A DNA stretch of 64,000 bases from Methylobacterium sp. (GCF_019745455.1 NZ_JAIETD010000049.1:1-64000); one strand, 5' to 3'; positions 46,118 through 55,663 are shown, counted from the first letter of the stretch. The notes: generated from the sequence alone by a model not told the origin. Numbers and translations: made by a program.

Positions 46118-46245
46118 CGTCACCGGTATCGTACGCGATCGCACGTAGGAAGCTTGGCGGCGGCTATTCGGGCGACAACTGACTTAGGCAAATGTGCGGC
46201 GAGCCGATATCTGTCCAATGCGATTCGATAGTCGGGAGATATCGC

Positions 46246-46485
46246 ATGATCGCCGATCGGCCCCTGCCTCGGCCTTACAATCTCTTCCTCAGCAAATCCG
46301 ATATCGGCATCTGCTGTGCCGTCCTGCAGGATGAGCCCGCTCCGACCTTCATCGACGGAGGCGATTGGGAATTCGGCACCGTGCTGGCCCGGACGACCGC
46401 GCTGCCGCGAGATTTCAATCGTCGGGCGGCGCAGACGGCGATGAAGATCAACGGGTACTACATTTTCGCGATGCTGCGATCATGA
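46246..46485 (+). CDS. Small protein, unknown
   Basis: This 79-aa frame starts at ATG 46246 after GGGAGA (an upstream ATG at 46192 is also in frame). It reads like a folded small protein: SKSDIGICCAVLQDEP, DGGDWEFGTVLARTT and MKINGYYIFAML. There is no signal peptide or membrane segment. Its stop overlaps the start of a 38-aa membrane peptide. I do not recognise the family. Confidence 0.55.
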   Translation: MIADRPLPRPYNLFLSKSDIGICCAVLQDEPAPTFIDGGDWEFGTVLARTTALPRDFNRRAAQTAMKINGYYIFAMLRS

Positions 46486-46598
46486 GCGCCAAGGATCCCC
46501 CAATGCGCAAGCCGCGTATCGTCCCTGCCTTCGCCGAGATCATCCCCTACTTGATGATCCTATACGGTGGCGCGCTCCTGCTGGCGCTCGTGGCCTGA
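46482..46598 (+). CDS. 38-aa single-TM peptide
   Basis: The ATG at 46482 overlaps the preceding stop (ATGA) and encodes a short basic N-terminus (MRKPRIVPAF) followed by one hydrophobic helix (IIPYLMILYGGALLLALVA). The overlap and the clear membrane span argue for a real translated peptide coupled to the gene before it. The function is unknown. Confidence 0.45.
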   Translation: MSAKDPPMRKPRIVPAFAEIIPYLMILYGGALLLALVA

Positions 46599-46749
46599 GC
46601 GGCCTCGGCCGAGCGATCGTCACGGAATCCATGCGACGACGGCCGACAATCCGCCTAGACCACGTGCGGAAGCGAGCCACAATCGCGAGGCATCCCGCAC
46701 CGTGACGCACACAGCCGCCAAGACCGGGGTCGAGTCACGTGAGTGGGAA

Positions 46750-46825
<76 letters not shown>

Positions 46826-46889
46826 ATTGCCTTGCGGCAACCGGGGGGACCACCAAGCCGCCCCGTGAGGAGGCGGCTGATAGCAAAGC

Positions 46890-46925
46890 GGCCGGGGGGT
46901 GTCCACCCCCGGCCTTTCATTTTTC
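46890..46925. terminator. GC-rich hairpin terminator between tRNA-Lys and leuA
   Basis: The stem GGCCGGGGGGTG/CACCCCCGGCC (46890-46914, a one-base bulge, tiny loop) is followed on the plus strand by TTTCATTTTT, and on the minus strand only by GCTTTGC. It lies 19 bp past the leuA stop and could end leuA transcription. The better T-run faces plus-strand transcripts coming from bioD and the small ORFs. It is probably bidirectional. Confidence 0.65.
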
Positions 46926-46932
46926 CTGATGG

Positions 46933-48498
<1,566 letters not shown>

Positions 48499-48650
48499 GG
48501 CGGGCTTGAGATCCTGTCGTGGCGCGCCGCTATCGATGAGGGCAGCACCGGGGAGATCGAATGACTCGGGGCCTCCTCGAGGGGAGACCTGCCGAATGGA
48601 GACCTGCAACGCACCCCTGAGAGCCCAGGCGCCGCGCGCCCGGACGGCCC
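48499..48650 (-). promoter_or_regulatory. leuA leader region with attenuator-like inverted repeats
   Basis: After the leader-peptide stop, an 8-bp perfect inverted repeat (CCCCTGAG at 48614-48621 and CTCAGGGG at 48650-48657) overlaps the leader's stop codon, so ribosome position would decide its pairing. A second GC-rich stem centres on the CTCGAG at 48576-48581, and a 10-bp direct repeat GGAGACCTGC occurs at 48583-48592 and 48598-48607. I did not find the T-run of a classical terminator, so the mechanism may differ from textbook attenuation. Confidence 0.5.
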
Positions 48651-48755
48651 TCAGGGGCGGATAAGGAGGAGCAGCGGCGACAGGTCGAGGGCGCGGCTCC
48701 GCGACGCCGCGATCGCGGCCCCTGCGTTTCCGTGCATGGAGCCGGCGCTGGCCAA
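48651..48755 (-). CDS. Leucine-rich leader peptide of leuA
   Basis: A 34-codon frame starts at TTG 48755, seven bases after GGGAGAG; ATG 48737 would give 28 residues. It ends ...RALDLSPLLLLIRP, with four consecutive Leu codons (CTG CTC CTC CTT) followed by Ile-Arg-Pro and TGA. This is the layout of amino-acid biosynthesis leader peptides, in which Leu-tRNA shortage stalls the ribosome on the Leu run. It lies about 150 bp before leuA on the same strand. Confidence 0.6.
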   Translation of the reverse strand: MASAGSMHGNAGAAIAASRSRALDLSPLLLLIRP

Positions 48756-48820
48756 GGCTCGTCTCTCCCGAAATCCGCTCCGGCCGGACGAAGGCTGCGT
48801 GAGCGTGCGCGAATGGCGCA

Positions 48821-48849
48821 TCCCTAATCCTCCCGGTGAGCCTTGACAA
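48821..48849 (-). promoter_or_regulatory. Possible leuA leader promoter
   Basis: On the minus strand TTGTCA (48849-48844) is followed after 17 bases by TAGGGA (48826-48821). The -35 is a good sigma-70 match and the -10 is weak. The start site would fall about 60 bp before the leader peptide. The SRPBCC gene begins divergently at 48984, so its promoter must lie nearby. Confidence 0.3.
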
Positions 48850-48983
48850 GCATTCGCGACCCTCACGCTTTCGTGCCAGGCCTTGCCGTTTACCGTCTCC
48901 CGTCTAGCTCTGACCTGCGTCCTGAAGGACGACGCCGTTTTTAATCCGGCGCCAGAACAAGAACTTTGCGAGGAAACCCCGTG

Positions 48984-49469
48984 ATGCTGCGTAACGCCCT
49001 GCGCCTTGGCGCCCTGCCGATCCTCGCCCTCCTTGCCGGCACTGTGCCGAGCTTTGCCATCGACGTCGCGAAATCCCTTGATGTGGCGGCCCCTCCCGCC
49101 AAGGTCTGGGCGACGATCGGCGACTTCTGCGGGATCGGCACCTGGCACCCGGCCGTGGAGAAATGTGCTCCCTCGACCAAGGGCAGCGCCATGCTGCGCA
49201 GCCTCTCCCTGAAGGGCGGCGGCACCATCGTCGAGTCGCAGACCTCCCGCGACGACAAGGCGATGACCTATACCTATGCGATCGAGGAGAGCCCGCTGCC
49301 CGTCTCGGATTACTCCTCGACGATCACGGTGGTGCCCTCGGGCTCGGGCTCGAAGATCAACTGGACCGGCAGCTTCAAGGCCAAGGGCGTGCCCGACACC
49401 GTCGCCAAGGACGTGATCGAGGGCATCTACACCTCCGGGCTCGGCGGCATCGCCGAGAAGGCCAAGTAG
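48984..49469 (+). CDS. Secreted SRPBCC (START-like) family protein
   Basis: This 161-aa protein has a signal peptide (LPILALLAGTVPSFAID). A helix-grip SRPBCC domain follows: KSLDVAAPPAKVWATIGDFC, WHPAVEKC, MTYTYAIEESPLPVSDYSST and the C-terminal amphipathic helix TVAKDVIEGIYTSGLGGIAEK. Such domains bind hydrophobic ligands; the secreted form in proteobacteria is uncharacterised. The ATG at 48984 is preceded by GAGGAAA. It is divergent from leuA. Confidence 0.82.
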   Translation: MLRNALRLGALPILALLAGTVPSFAIDVAKSLDVAAPPAKVWATIGDFCGIGTWHPAVEKCAPSTKGSAMLRSLSLKGGGTIVESQTSRDDKAMTYTYAIEESPLPVSDYSSTITVVPSGSGSKINWTGSFKAKGVPDTVAKDVIEGIYTSGLGGIAEKAK

Positions 49470-49715
49470 ACCAGAGGTCAAGTAGCAAGAAGGCCCAGCA
49501 GTACGAAAATCTCGTCGCGGCCTGAATCGTGGGCTCCCTCTTCCCATGCGAGAGGGAGTCCAACCTTCGTCTCCCATGATTTCTTGCGGCCCCGCCTTCT
49601 GCTCCCCCAGATCGCGGCAGCCACCTTTCTGAGATTGACCCCTTCGCCGGCCGGCGGCACAAGCGGCCAAGCTTGATCCTGACGCAAGCCTGATCCTGAC
49701 GAAGGGGACGATGCC

Positions 49716-50036
49716 GTGACGATCCGCCGTTCGGGCCTGGCCCTCGCCTGCCTCCTGTCCGCCGCCGCCTGCACTCCGAAGGCGAGCGCTCCGCCGGCTG
49801 CCGTCACCGTGGCCCCGGCTCCCGTGGCGCTGCCCCGGGGCGCCGGCTGCGGCCCCGCCATCTCCCGTACGCAGGCGGTGGTGGAGAGCGACGTCGCGAC
49901 AGGCAATCTCAACCAGCCGGTCGGCGAGAAATTCCAGACGGACCTGCGCGCGGCGGCTGTAGCCTGCGCCGCAGGCCGCGACCGGGAGGCGGCCGGTCTC
50001 CTTGCTGCGGCTAAGGCGCGCTACGGCTACCCCTGA
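49716..50036 (+). CDS. Small lipoprotein, unknown
   Basis: This 106-aa protein has a GTG start. The lipobox LSAAAC places the lipidated Cys at residue 19, followed by an Ala/Pro linker. The C-terminal helical part (AISRTQAVVESDVATGNLNQ, AAGRDREAAGLLAAAKARYG) looks like a short helical repeat. It is probably anchored in the outer membrane through LspA/Lol processing. It overlaps the convergent Nudix gene by ten bases. Confidence 0.65.
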   Translation: MTIRRSGLALACLLSAAACTPKASAPPAAVTVAPAPVALPRGAGCGPAISRTQAVVESDVATGNLNQPVGEKFQTDLRAAAVACAAGRDREAAGLLAAAKARYGYP

Positions 50037-50752
50037 TCGGGTGGCGCACCCGCGAAGGATCGTCCGAGATAGGCCCGCACGAAAGGCGGCATCCGCTTCG
50101 GGTCGATGTCCACCTGATCCCGCACGATAAGAAAGCCGGCGAGTTCCGGGTTTGCTTCCGCCGCGCGGTGCCTTTCCATCCGGGCCAGCAGGGAGCCGGA
50201 TTCCTCGCCGAACACGATCGGGCGCAGGAAGGCGAGCTGCCGGTCGCCCTCCAGCATTACCCATTCCTGCGCGGAACCCGCCGGTACGGCGAGACCGGTC
50301 TCTTCGGTCAGCTCCCGTTCGGCACTGCCGGCGAGATCCACGAGGTCGGATCCGACGATGTCGTCGAGATCGGGCGTGCCGCAGGGGAAATAGGCCTGGC
50401 CGGCATTGGCGGTTTGCGCCCCCATGATCCCGAGGAAATAGGCTCCGTCGGTCGAGCGCGGCACGATCGCCGCGAAGGTGTTGCGCACGGCGGGATCGGG
50501 CGAGCCGGCGTCCCGATAGGCGATGAACCGGGAGTAGCTCGTCTCGAAGAGGTCGACCTTGCAGGTGCCATCCTGATGGCGCCAGCCGCAGGCGAGAAGG
50601 ACCCGGCCGTCGAAGATCCCGGTTCGCCCCTCCACTCGTCGTGCCCAATTGCCGGAGATGTATGCCGCTTCGTCCCTCGCCCATTGCCAGTCGAAGGGAA
50701 CGCGGCGCGCCTCGATCCGCGTCAAGGATGCGATGCGGAACCCGTCAGACAC
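50027..50752 (-). CDS. Nudix hydrolase-like protein
   Basis: This 241-aa protein contains the second half of the Nudix box, RELTEETGLAV (about residues 144-154), with the metal-binding Glu residues. The preceding G-x5-E half is degenerate: Val stands where Glu is expected. An N-terminal 95-residue region unlike simple MutT proteins precedes it, so it may be a NUDIX enzyme acting on a larger nucleotide derivative. It overlaps the phzF stop by eight bases and is the last gene of pdxY-phzF-nudix. Confidence 0.7.
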   Translation of the reverse strand: MSDGFRIASLTRIEARRVPFDWQWARDEAAYISGNWARRVEGRTGIFDGRVLLACGWRHQDGTCKVDLFETSYSRFIAYRDAGSPDPAVRNTFAAIVPRSTDGAYFLGIMGAQTANAGQAYFPCGTPDLDDIVGSDLVDLAGSAERELTEETGLAVPAGSAQEWVMLEGDRQLAFLRPIVFGEESGSLLARMERHRAAEANPELAGFLIVRDQVDIDPKRMPPFVRAYLGRSFAGAPPDQG

Positions 50753-51641
50753 GCAATGTTCCCTCGCTGACGATCACGGCCGAACCGGAGATCTCGACTG
50801 CGCGGAGCGCCCCCGATTCGATGCCGATCTGAAGCCCGATATCGCTCGGCCGGCCCATGGCGACGCCTTGCGTAATGGCGACGTCGTGGGTGCCCTCGCC
50901 CAGAGCCTCGAACTCCATCATCACGCCAGCGAAGGCCGCCGCTGCGGAGCCCGTGGCAGGGTCTTCGGGAACCCCGAGATGGGGCGCGAACATCCGGGTG
51001 AGATAGCGGTGGCCGATCCCCTCGGGATCGACACAGTAGAGGTAGAGCGCGCTGGCTTCACCTAACGCCGCAAGTCCGGCCGGATCGACCCTGGCCTTGT
51101 CCAAGGCGTCCGTGGAGGCGAGCGGCACGAAGATGAAGTCGGGGCCGCAGGCATGGCGGCTCGGCTCATGCCGGCCGAAACCGATCTCGCCTGGGCTGAG
51201 GCCGAGGGCTATGGCAAGCGCCTCCGCCTCCGGACCCTCGCCGAGATAATCCGGCAGGACCGGCAGGGTGAAGCGCACCCTCCCGCCTTCCTCCCTCGTC
51301 TCGACGACGCAGGAGATGACCCCGATCTCCTCCTCCAAGCCGAAAGCGACGGCGTCGGTGAGTTCCGACCGCCCGTCCTGAAGCGCCAGGAGGACGGCCG
51401 TGCCGAGGGTCGGATGGCCGGCAAAGGGCAGCTCGCGAGTCGGCGTGAAGATCCGCAGCCGCGCCTTGCGCCGCGTCTCCTCCGGCGGCAGCACGAACAC
51501 CGTTTCCGACAGGTTGAACTCGGCGGCGATCCTTTGCATCGCCGCCGTGTCGAGGCCCTCGGCATCAAGCACCACCGCGAGCGGATTGCCGGCGAAGGGC
51601 GTGTCGGTGAAGACGTCGAGGGTGACGAAGCGGCGCGGCAT
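50745..51641 (-). CDS. PhzF family isomerase
   Basis: This 298-aa protein has the two-fold PhzF architecture: FTDTPFAGNPLAVVLDAEGL at the N-terminus, the catalytic Glu in TPTRELPFAGHPTLGTAV (about residue 45), and the second-half equivalent EDPATGSAAAAFAGVM. PhzF enzymes isomerise enol/keto substrates; members outside phenazine clusters usually have unknown substrates, and no other phz genes are here. The start codon follows a long GA dinucleotide tract that also serves as its ribosome-binding site. Confidence 0.88.
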   Translation of the reverse strand: MPRRFVTLDVFTDTPFAGNPLAVVLDAEGLDTAAMQRIAAEFNLSETVFVLPPEETRRKARLRIFTPTRELPFAGHPTLGTAVLLALQDGRSELTDAVAFGLEEEIGVISCVVETREEGGRVRFTLPVLPDYLGEGPEAEALAIALGLSPGEIGFGRHEPSRHACGPDFIFVPLASTDALDKARVDPAGLAALGEASALYLYCVDPEGIGHRYLTRMFAPHLGVPEDPATGSAAAAFAGVMMEFEALGEGTHDVAITQGVAMGRPSDIGLQIGIESGALRAVEISGSAVIVSEGTLRV

Positions 51642-51645
51642 GGCG

Positions 51646-51666
51646 TCTCTCTCTCTCTCTCTCTCT
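51646..51666. repeat. (CT/GA) dinucleotide microsatellite before phzF
   Basis: A 21-bp uninterrupted TC/CT run reads as GAGAGA... on the coding strand and ends four bases before the phzF ATG (51641), filling the Shine-Dalgarno position. Such tracts change length by slipped-strand mispairing. Confidence 0.9.
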
Positions 51667-51673
51667 GCTGAAG

Positions 51674-52522
51674 TCAGACCGGTTCCACCGGAAACGTCGT
51701 CGTCGGGCTCACGAACTCGTCCTGTGCCGCCACGGTGAGGATCTCGCGTGAGCCGGCTTCCGCGGTTCGGCGCAGCAATCCGTAGACCGAGGCCCCGGCC
51801 ATGCCGAGGGCGATCGCGGCCGAGTGCGTTCGCAAGTAATGGACGAGAAACAGGGCCGCGATGGCGTCCCCGGCGCCGTTGACGCTCAGGCCCAGCCGCG
51901 GCGTGCGCAGGAGCCAGTAGGAGCCGCCTTCGGCAGCCATCAGGTCGATCGCGCCGGATGGCGTGGCGTCGGTGACCAGGGATGTCACAAGGACCACTTT
52001 CGGCCCCAGTGCCTGGAGCGCGGCGATCGCGACCTTGGCCTCGTCGAGGGTCCGCGACGTCAGTCCGGAGAGATGGTCGAGCTCGAACTGGTTCGGCGTC
52101 GCGATATCGGCGGCCGGCAGCGCCTCGCCGCGCATGAATTCGGGGATGCCGGGCCGGACATAGACACCGCGGTCGGTGTCGCCGATGACGGGATCGCAGC
52201 AATAGAGCGCCGCCGGATTGAGGGCGCGTACGGCGCTCACCGCCCGCACGATGGCGGTGCCGATATCGGCCGAGCCCATATAGCCCGACAACACGCCGTC
52301 GCAGCCCGCGAGGACGCCGCGCTCGCTGATGCCAGCCACGAGGTCCTCGATCATCGGTCCGTCGAAGACCCGGCCGCGCCAGGCGCCGTAGCCGGTATGG
52401 TTGGAGAACTGGACCGTATGGATCGGCCAGACCTCGACGCCAAGGCGCTGCATCGGGAACACGGCCGAGGCGTTGCCGACATGGCCGAAGGCGACGTGCG
52501 ACTGGATCGAGAGCACTTTCAT
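51674..52522 (-). CDS. pdxY: Pyridoxal kinase
   Basis: This 282-aa ribokinase-fold enzyme has SIQSHVAFGHVGNASAVFP at the start, the typical substrate motif FSNHTGYGAWRG (about residues 39-50), GYMGS, and the catalytic Asp in SVNGAGDAIAALF (about residue 223). It phosphorylates pyridoxal to PLP. It heads the pdxY-phzF-nudix unit and is divergent from dedA. Confidence 0.92.
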   Translation of the reverse strand: MKVLSIQSHVAFGHVGNASAVFPMQRLGVEVWPIHTVQFSNHTGYGAWRGRVFDGPMIEDLVAGISERGVLAGCDGVLSGYMGSADIGTAIVRAVSAVRALNPAALYCCDPVIGDTDRGVYVRPGIPEFMRGEALPAADIATPNQFELDHLSGLTSRTLDEAKVAIAALQALGPKVVLVTSLVTDATPSGAIDLMAAEGGSYWLLRTPRLGLSVNGAGDAIAALFLVHYLRTHSAAIALGMAGASVYGLLRRTAEAGSREILTVAAQDEFVSPTTTFPVEPV

Positions 52523-52684
52523 CTTAGGAGCTGGTCTCGCATCGTCGGAACTGGTCTCGGAAGCGACGTGTCAGGCCCCGCGTGGTAGCGGCTTTTGCAG
52601 GCTCGCGCATCCGCGGGCTCGACATGCGCCTTGCCGTCACGGCCGCGCTTCCCACATCCGCCTGGACCAGCAACAGGGCTTCCC

Positions 52685-53206
52685 ATGGATTTCGATGCGC
52701 TGCGGACCGCGATTCTCGGGTTCGTGGAAACACACAAGGCCTGGGCGCCCCTCGTCGTCGGTGTGCTGGCCTTCTGCGAGTCGCTGGCCTTCCTGTCGAT
52801 CCTCGTGCCGGCCACGGTGCTGATGCTCGGGATCGGCGCGATGATCGGCGCGAGCGGGATCCCGTTCTGGCCCGTGGTGATCGGCGGCGGCATCGGGGCC
52901 GCGCTCGGCGACTGGGTCTCCTACGAGATCGGACGCTATTTCCAGCACGGCGCCAAGACGATCTGGCCGATGAGCCGGTACCCGGACATGGTCGCCAAGG
53001 GCGAGGATTTCTGCCGGCGCTACGGCGCCTGGGGCATCGTCATCGGCCGCTTCATCGGCCCGGCCCGCGCCGTGGTGCCGCTCATCGCCGGCATCTTCGA
53101 GGTGCCGCGGGTGCCCTTCCAGCTCGCGAACTGGAGCTCGGGTTTCCTCTGGGCCTTCATCTGGCTGGCGCCGACGGCGGGCGTGCTCAGCTTCTTCAAA
53201 GGGTGA
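52685..53206 (+). CDS. DedA family membrane protein
   Basis: This 173-aa protein has four to five membrane segments and the DedA/SNARE-associated signature FCESLAFLSILVPATVLM, GGIGAALGDWVSYEIGRYFQ and YGAWGIVIGRFIGPARAVVP. The conserved Glu/Asp and Arg residues in the re-entrant loops fit the undecaprenyl-phosphate or phospholipid transporter families. The ATG at 52685 starts MDFDALRT. It is divergent from pdxY. Confidence 0.9.
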   Translation: MDFDALRTAILGFVETHKAWAPLVVGVLAFCESLAFLSILVPATVLMLGIGAMIGASGIPFWPVVIGGGIGAALGDWVSYEIGRYFQHGAKTIWPMSRYPDMVAKGEDFCRRYGAWGIVIGRFIGPARAVVPLIAGIFEVPRVPFQLANWSSGFLWAFIWLAPTAGVLSFFKG

Positions 53207-53292
53207 GCTTCACTGAAAGTCGCAGGTGACAAAGGCCGCCGGGGCTGATTCCCTGAGCAGAGTCCCGATTCGGGGCATCTTTCAGCGGAACC

Positions 53293-53778
53293 ATGTCAGC
53301 TGCCCTCGCCCACGTGATCCTGCCTCCGGACCGCCGGCAATCGCCAACGGCGCTGCACGTGCAGCGCGGAGTGCGCCGGCTTTTCGCCGAACTCGGCCAT
53401 GTCACGATCCCGGAATTCTCCCTGGCCAATGGCCGGCGGGCGGACCTGATCGCCTTGTGCCCGGCCGGTCGGCTGACCATCGTGGAGATCAAGTCGAGCG
53501 TCGCGGATTTCCGGGCCGACCGGAAATGGCCGGATTATCGCGACTATTGCGACCGCCTGTTCTTCGCGATCCCCGACACCCTGCCGGAGACGCTGACTCC
53601 GGCCGATGCCGGCCTCATCGTCGCCGACGCGTTCGGGGCGGCGATCCTGCGCGAGGCGCCCGAACATTCCTTGAGCGGGCCGCGCCGCAAGGCGGTGACC
53701 CTGCGCTTCGCCCACAGCGCGGCGCGGCTGCTGCATGCCCTGGCCGATCCGGGCGCGATCCGGGAAGGGGCGTTGTAG
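53293..53778 (+). CDS. mmcB: MmcB family DNA repair protein
   Basis: This 161-aa protein has a PD-(D/E)xK-like nuclease core: NGRRADLIALCPAG and LTIVEIKSSVADFRADRKWPD, with the E-x-K site in EIKSS near residue 67. MmcB was described in Caulobacter as an SOS-independent mitomycin-C repair factor under the DriD pathway. It is a stand-alone gene here, without a nearby LexA-type site that I can recognise. Confidence 0.88.
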   Translation: MSAALAHVILPPDRRQSPTALHVQRGVRRLFAELGHVTIPEFSLANGRRADLIALCPAGRLTIVEIKSSVADFRADRKWPDYRDYCDRLFFAIPDTLPETLTPADAGLIVADAFGAAILREAPEHSLSGPRRKAVTLRFAHSAARLLHALADPGAIREGAL

Positions 53779-53849
53779 GATCGCCCGAAGGCCCTTAAGC
53801 CTGACGCTACTCCCTCAAACCCTCCCAGCGCAGAAGCCGTCTCCTTTCC

Positions 53850-54686
53850 ATGTGCGAATTGCTCGGCATGAGCGCGAACGTGCCCACCGACATCCGCTTC
53901 TCCTTCGCCGCCCTGGCGCGGCGCGGCGGCGAGACCGGGCCGCATGCCGACGGCTGGGGCATCAGCTTCTACGAGGGCAGGGGCTGCCGCGCGTTCCATG
54001 AGCCGGAGCCGAGCGCCCGCTCGGAGCTCGCCAAGCTCCTGCGCAGCGCCCCCATCAAGAGCCGCATCGTCATCGCGCATGTGCGCAAGGCCAATCGCGG
54101 CCGGGTCAGCCTCGAGAACACCCATCCCTTCAGCCGCGAGTTGTGGGGCCGACGCTGGACCTTCGCCCATAACGGCCAGCTGCGCGGCGTGAAGAAATGG
54201 CCGCTCACCTGGTTCAGGCCGGTTGGCTCCACAGACAGCGAATACGCCTTCTGCTGGATGATGGACCAGTTGCAGGCGCGCTGGCCCAAGAACCCGACGA
54301 AGCTCCCGAGCGCGAGTCAGCTCGACGTGGCGGTGGCGGAGCTCTGCGCCAAGCTGCACGGGCTCGGCGTCTTCAACATGCTGCTCTCGGACAGCCGCAC
54401 CCTCTACGCCCATTGCGGCAAGCGCCTGTGCTACCTGACCCGCCGCGCGCCCTTCGGCACCGCGACCCTCGTCGACGAGGATTGGCGGGTGGATTTTTCG
54501 CGCGAAACGACGGCGGACGACGTCGTCACGGTGGTCGCCACGAAAGCGCTGACGCGGGACGAGTGCTGGACGGATGTGGAGCGCGGCCATGTCCTGTCCC
54601 TGCGCGACGGCGCCGTGCGCATCCTCAAGCCCGGCGCGCGCAAGGCCGTCGCCGCGGGTCCCTGCAGCGCCGGCGCGCCAGCTTGA
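53850..54686 (+). CDS. Class II glutamine amidotransferase (YafJ-like)
   Basis: This 278-aa protein begins MCELLGMSAN, with Cys2 as the N-terminal nucleophile after Met removal. Features of the Ntn-type class II amidotransferase fold are GPHADGWGISFYEG, IAHVRKANRG and FAHNGQLRG. It is a single-domain protein without a synthase partner in frame, like YafJ/EgtC relatives. A link to the neighbouring mmcB is not evident, and its acceptor is unknown. Confidence 0.88.
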   Translation: MCELLGMSANVPTDIRFSFAALARRGGETGPHADGWGISFYEGRGCRAFHEPEPSARSELAKLLRSAPIKSRIVIAHVRKANRGRVSLENTHPFSRELWGRRWTFAHNGQLRGVKKWPLTWFRPVGSTDSEYAFCWMMDQLQARWPKNPTKLPSASQLDVAVAELCAKLHGLGVFNMLLSDSRTLYAHCGKRLCYLTRRAPFGTATLVDEDWRVDFSRETTADDVVTVVATKALTRDECWTDVERGHVLSLRDGAVRILKPGARKAVAAGPCSAGAPA

Positions 54687-54837
54687 CAGCACGGGGTGCG
54701 CACGGGTCCGCGATGCGCTACAACCCGGTTCAATGACCGGATGCTGGGTCCGCTAGCGGACGGTCCCGCATCGTAGCCGAAGCGGCCGGAGCTCCTGGAG
54801 CCGGTCTCTCTTTGATCAGCCCAGAACCCGACGAGCC

Positions 54838-55569
54838 ATGACACGCGACGCGATCGACACGACCGACACCGACGCTGCGGATGCGCGTCCGAACCTGTCC
54901 CCCACCATCCGGACCCATCTCGGCGACCACCTGCGCACGGTCTATGATCGGCTCGGCAACGACGACCAGCCGAGCCGCTTCGCCGAACTCATCGAGAAGC
55001 TCGAAGCGGCGCTTCGCGCCCGCGGCGAGGCGATCGAGCCGGAATTCCGCAACGGCCTGCTGGCCGCGGTGCCCTCCCTTCGCGCCTTCGCGCTGTCGCT
55101 GACGAGCAACCCGGCCCGCTCCGACGACCTCGTCCAGGACACGCTGCTGAAGGGCTGGCAGCACCGCGCCCGCTTCCAGCCGGGCACCAACCTGAACGCC
55201 TGGCTCTTCACCATCCTGCGCAACATCTTCTACTCGGATCACCGCAAGCGCGTGCGCGAGGTCGAGGACCAGGACGGCTCCTACGCGGCCCGTCTCGCCA
55301 CGGCCCCGCACCAGGGCGACCGCCTCGACGTCGAGGATCTGCAGACGGCTCTGGCGAAGCTGCCGCCCGACCAGCGCGAGGCCCTGATCCTGGTCGGCGC
55401 CGAAGGCGTCTCCTACGAGGAGGCCGCGTCGATCATGGGCTGCAAGGTCGGCACCGTGAAGAGCCGCGTCAGCCGCGCCCGCGGCCGCCTGGCAGAGCTT
55501 CTCGGCTATGACGAGGAAGACCTGAGTTCGGACCGGCTGATCCAGTCGGCGATGCCCAAGGACGCTTGA
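54838..55569 (+). CDS. EcfG-family (ECF15) sigma factor with NepR-like N-terminal extension
   Basis: This 243-aa protein is longer than the usual EcfG (about 180 aa). Sigma region 2 (about residues 76-140) contains DDLVQDTLLKGW and FQPGTNLNAWLFTILRN; sigma region 4 (about 165-222) contains LPPDQREALILVGAEGVSYE and KVGTVKSRVSRARGRL. Residues 22-60 form an additional segment, PTIRTHLGDHLRTVYDRL then PSRFAELIEKLEAAL, which fits the NepR anti-sigma helix-loop-helix pattern. No phyR or separate nepR lies next to it. It would direct polymerase to GGAAC-type promoters; the extension may restrain it in cis. Confidence 0.88.
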   Translation: MTRDAIDTTDTDAADARPNLSPTIRTHLGDHLRTVYDRLGNDDQPSRFAELIEKLEAALRARGEAIEPEFRNGLLAAVPSLRAFALSLTSNPARSDDLVQDTLLKGWQHRARFQPGTNLNAWLFTILRNIFYSDHRKRVREVEDQDGSYAARLATAPHQGDRLDVEDLQTALAKLPPDQREALILVGAEGVSYEEAASIMGCKVGTVKSRVSRARGRLAELLGYDEEDLSSDRLIQSAMPKDA

Positions 55570-55663
55570 GGAGCGGAGCGCGGTTCCCCTAGGGACGGCG
55601 CCGCGCATCGAAGACCGCTGAAGGCCCGCACGGCAGAGGCGCGGCCACGGGAGACGATCACGC

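Noticed and set aside
48756..50684. Long minus-strand open frame of more than 600 codons spanning 48651-50684
   Set aside because: It overlaps real genes (SRPBCC, lipoprotein, Nudix) in other frames and has no recognisable protein features; only its last 34 codons make sense, as the leuA leader peptide.
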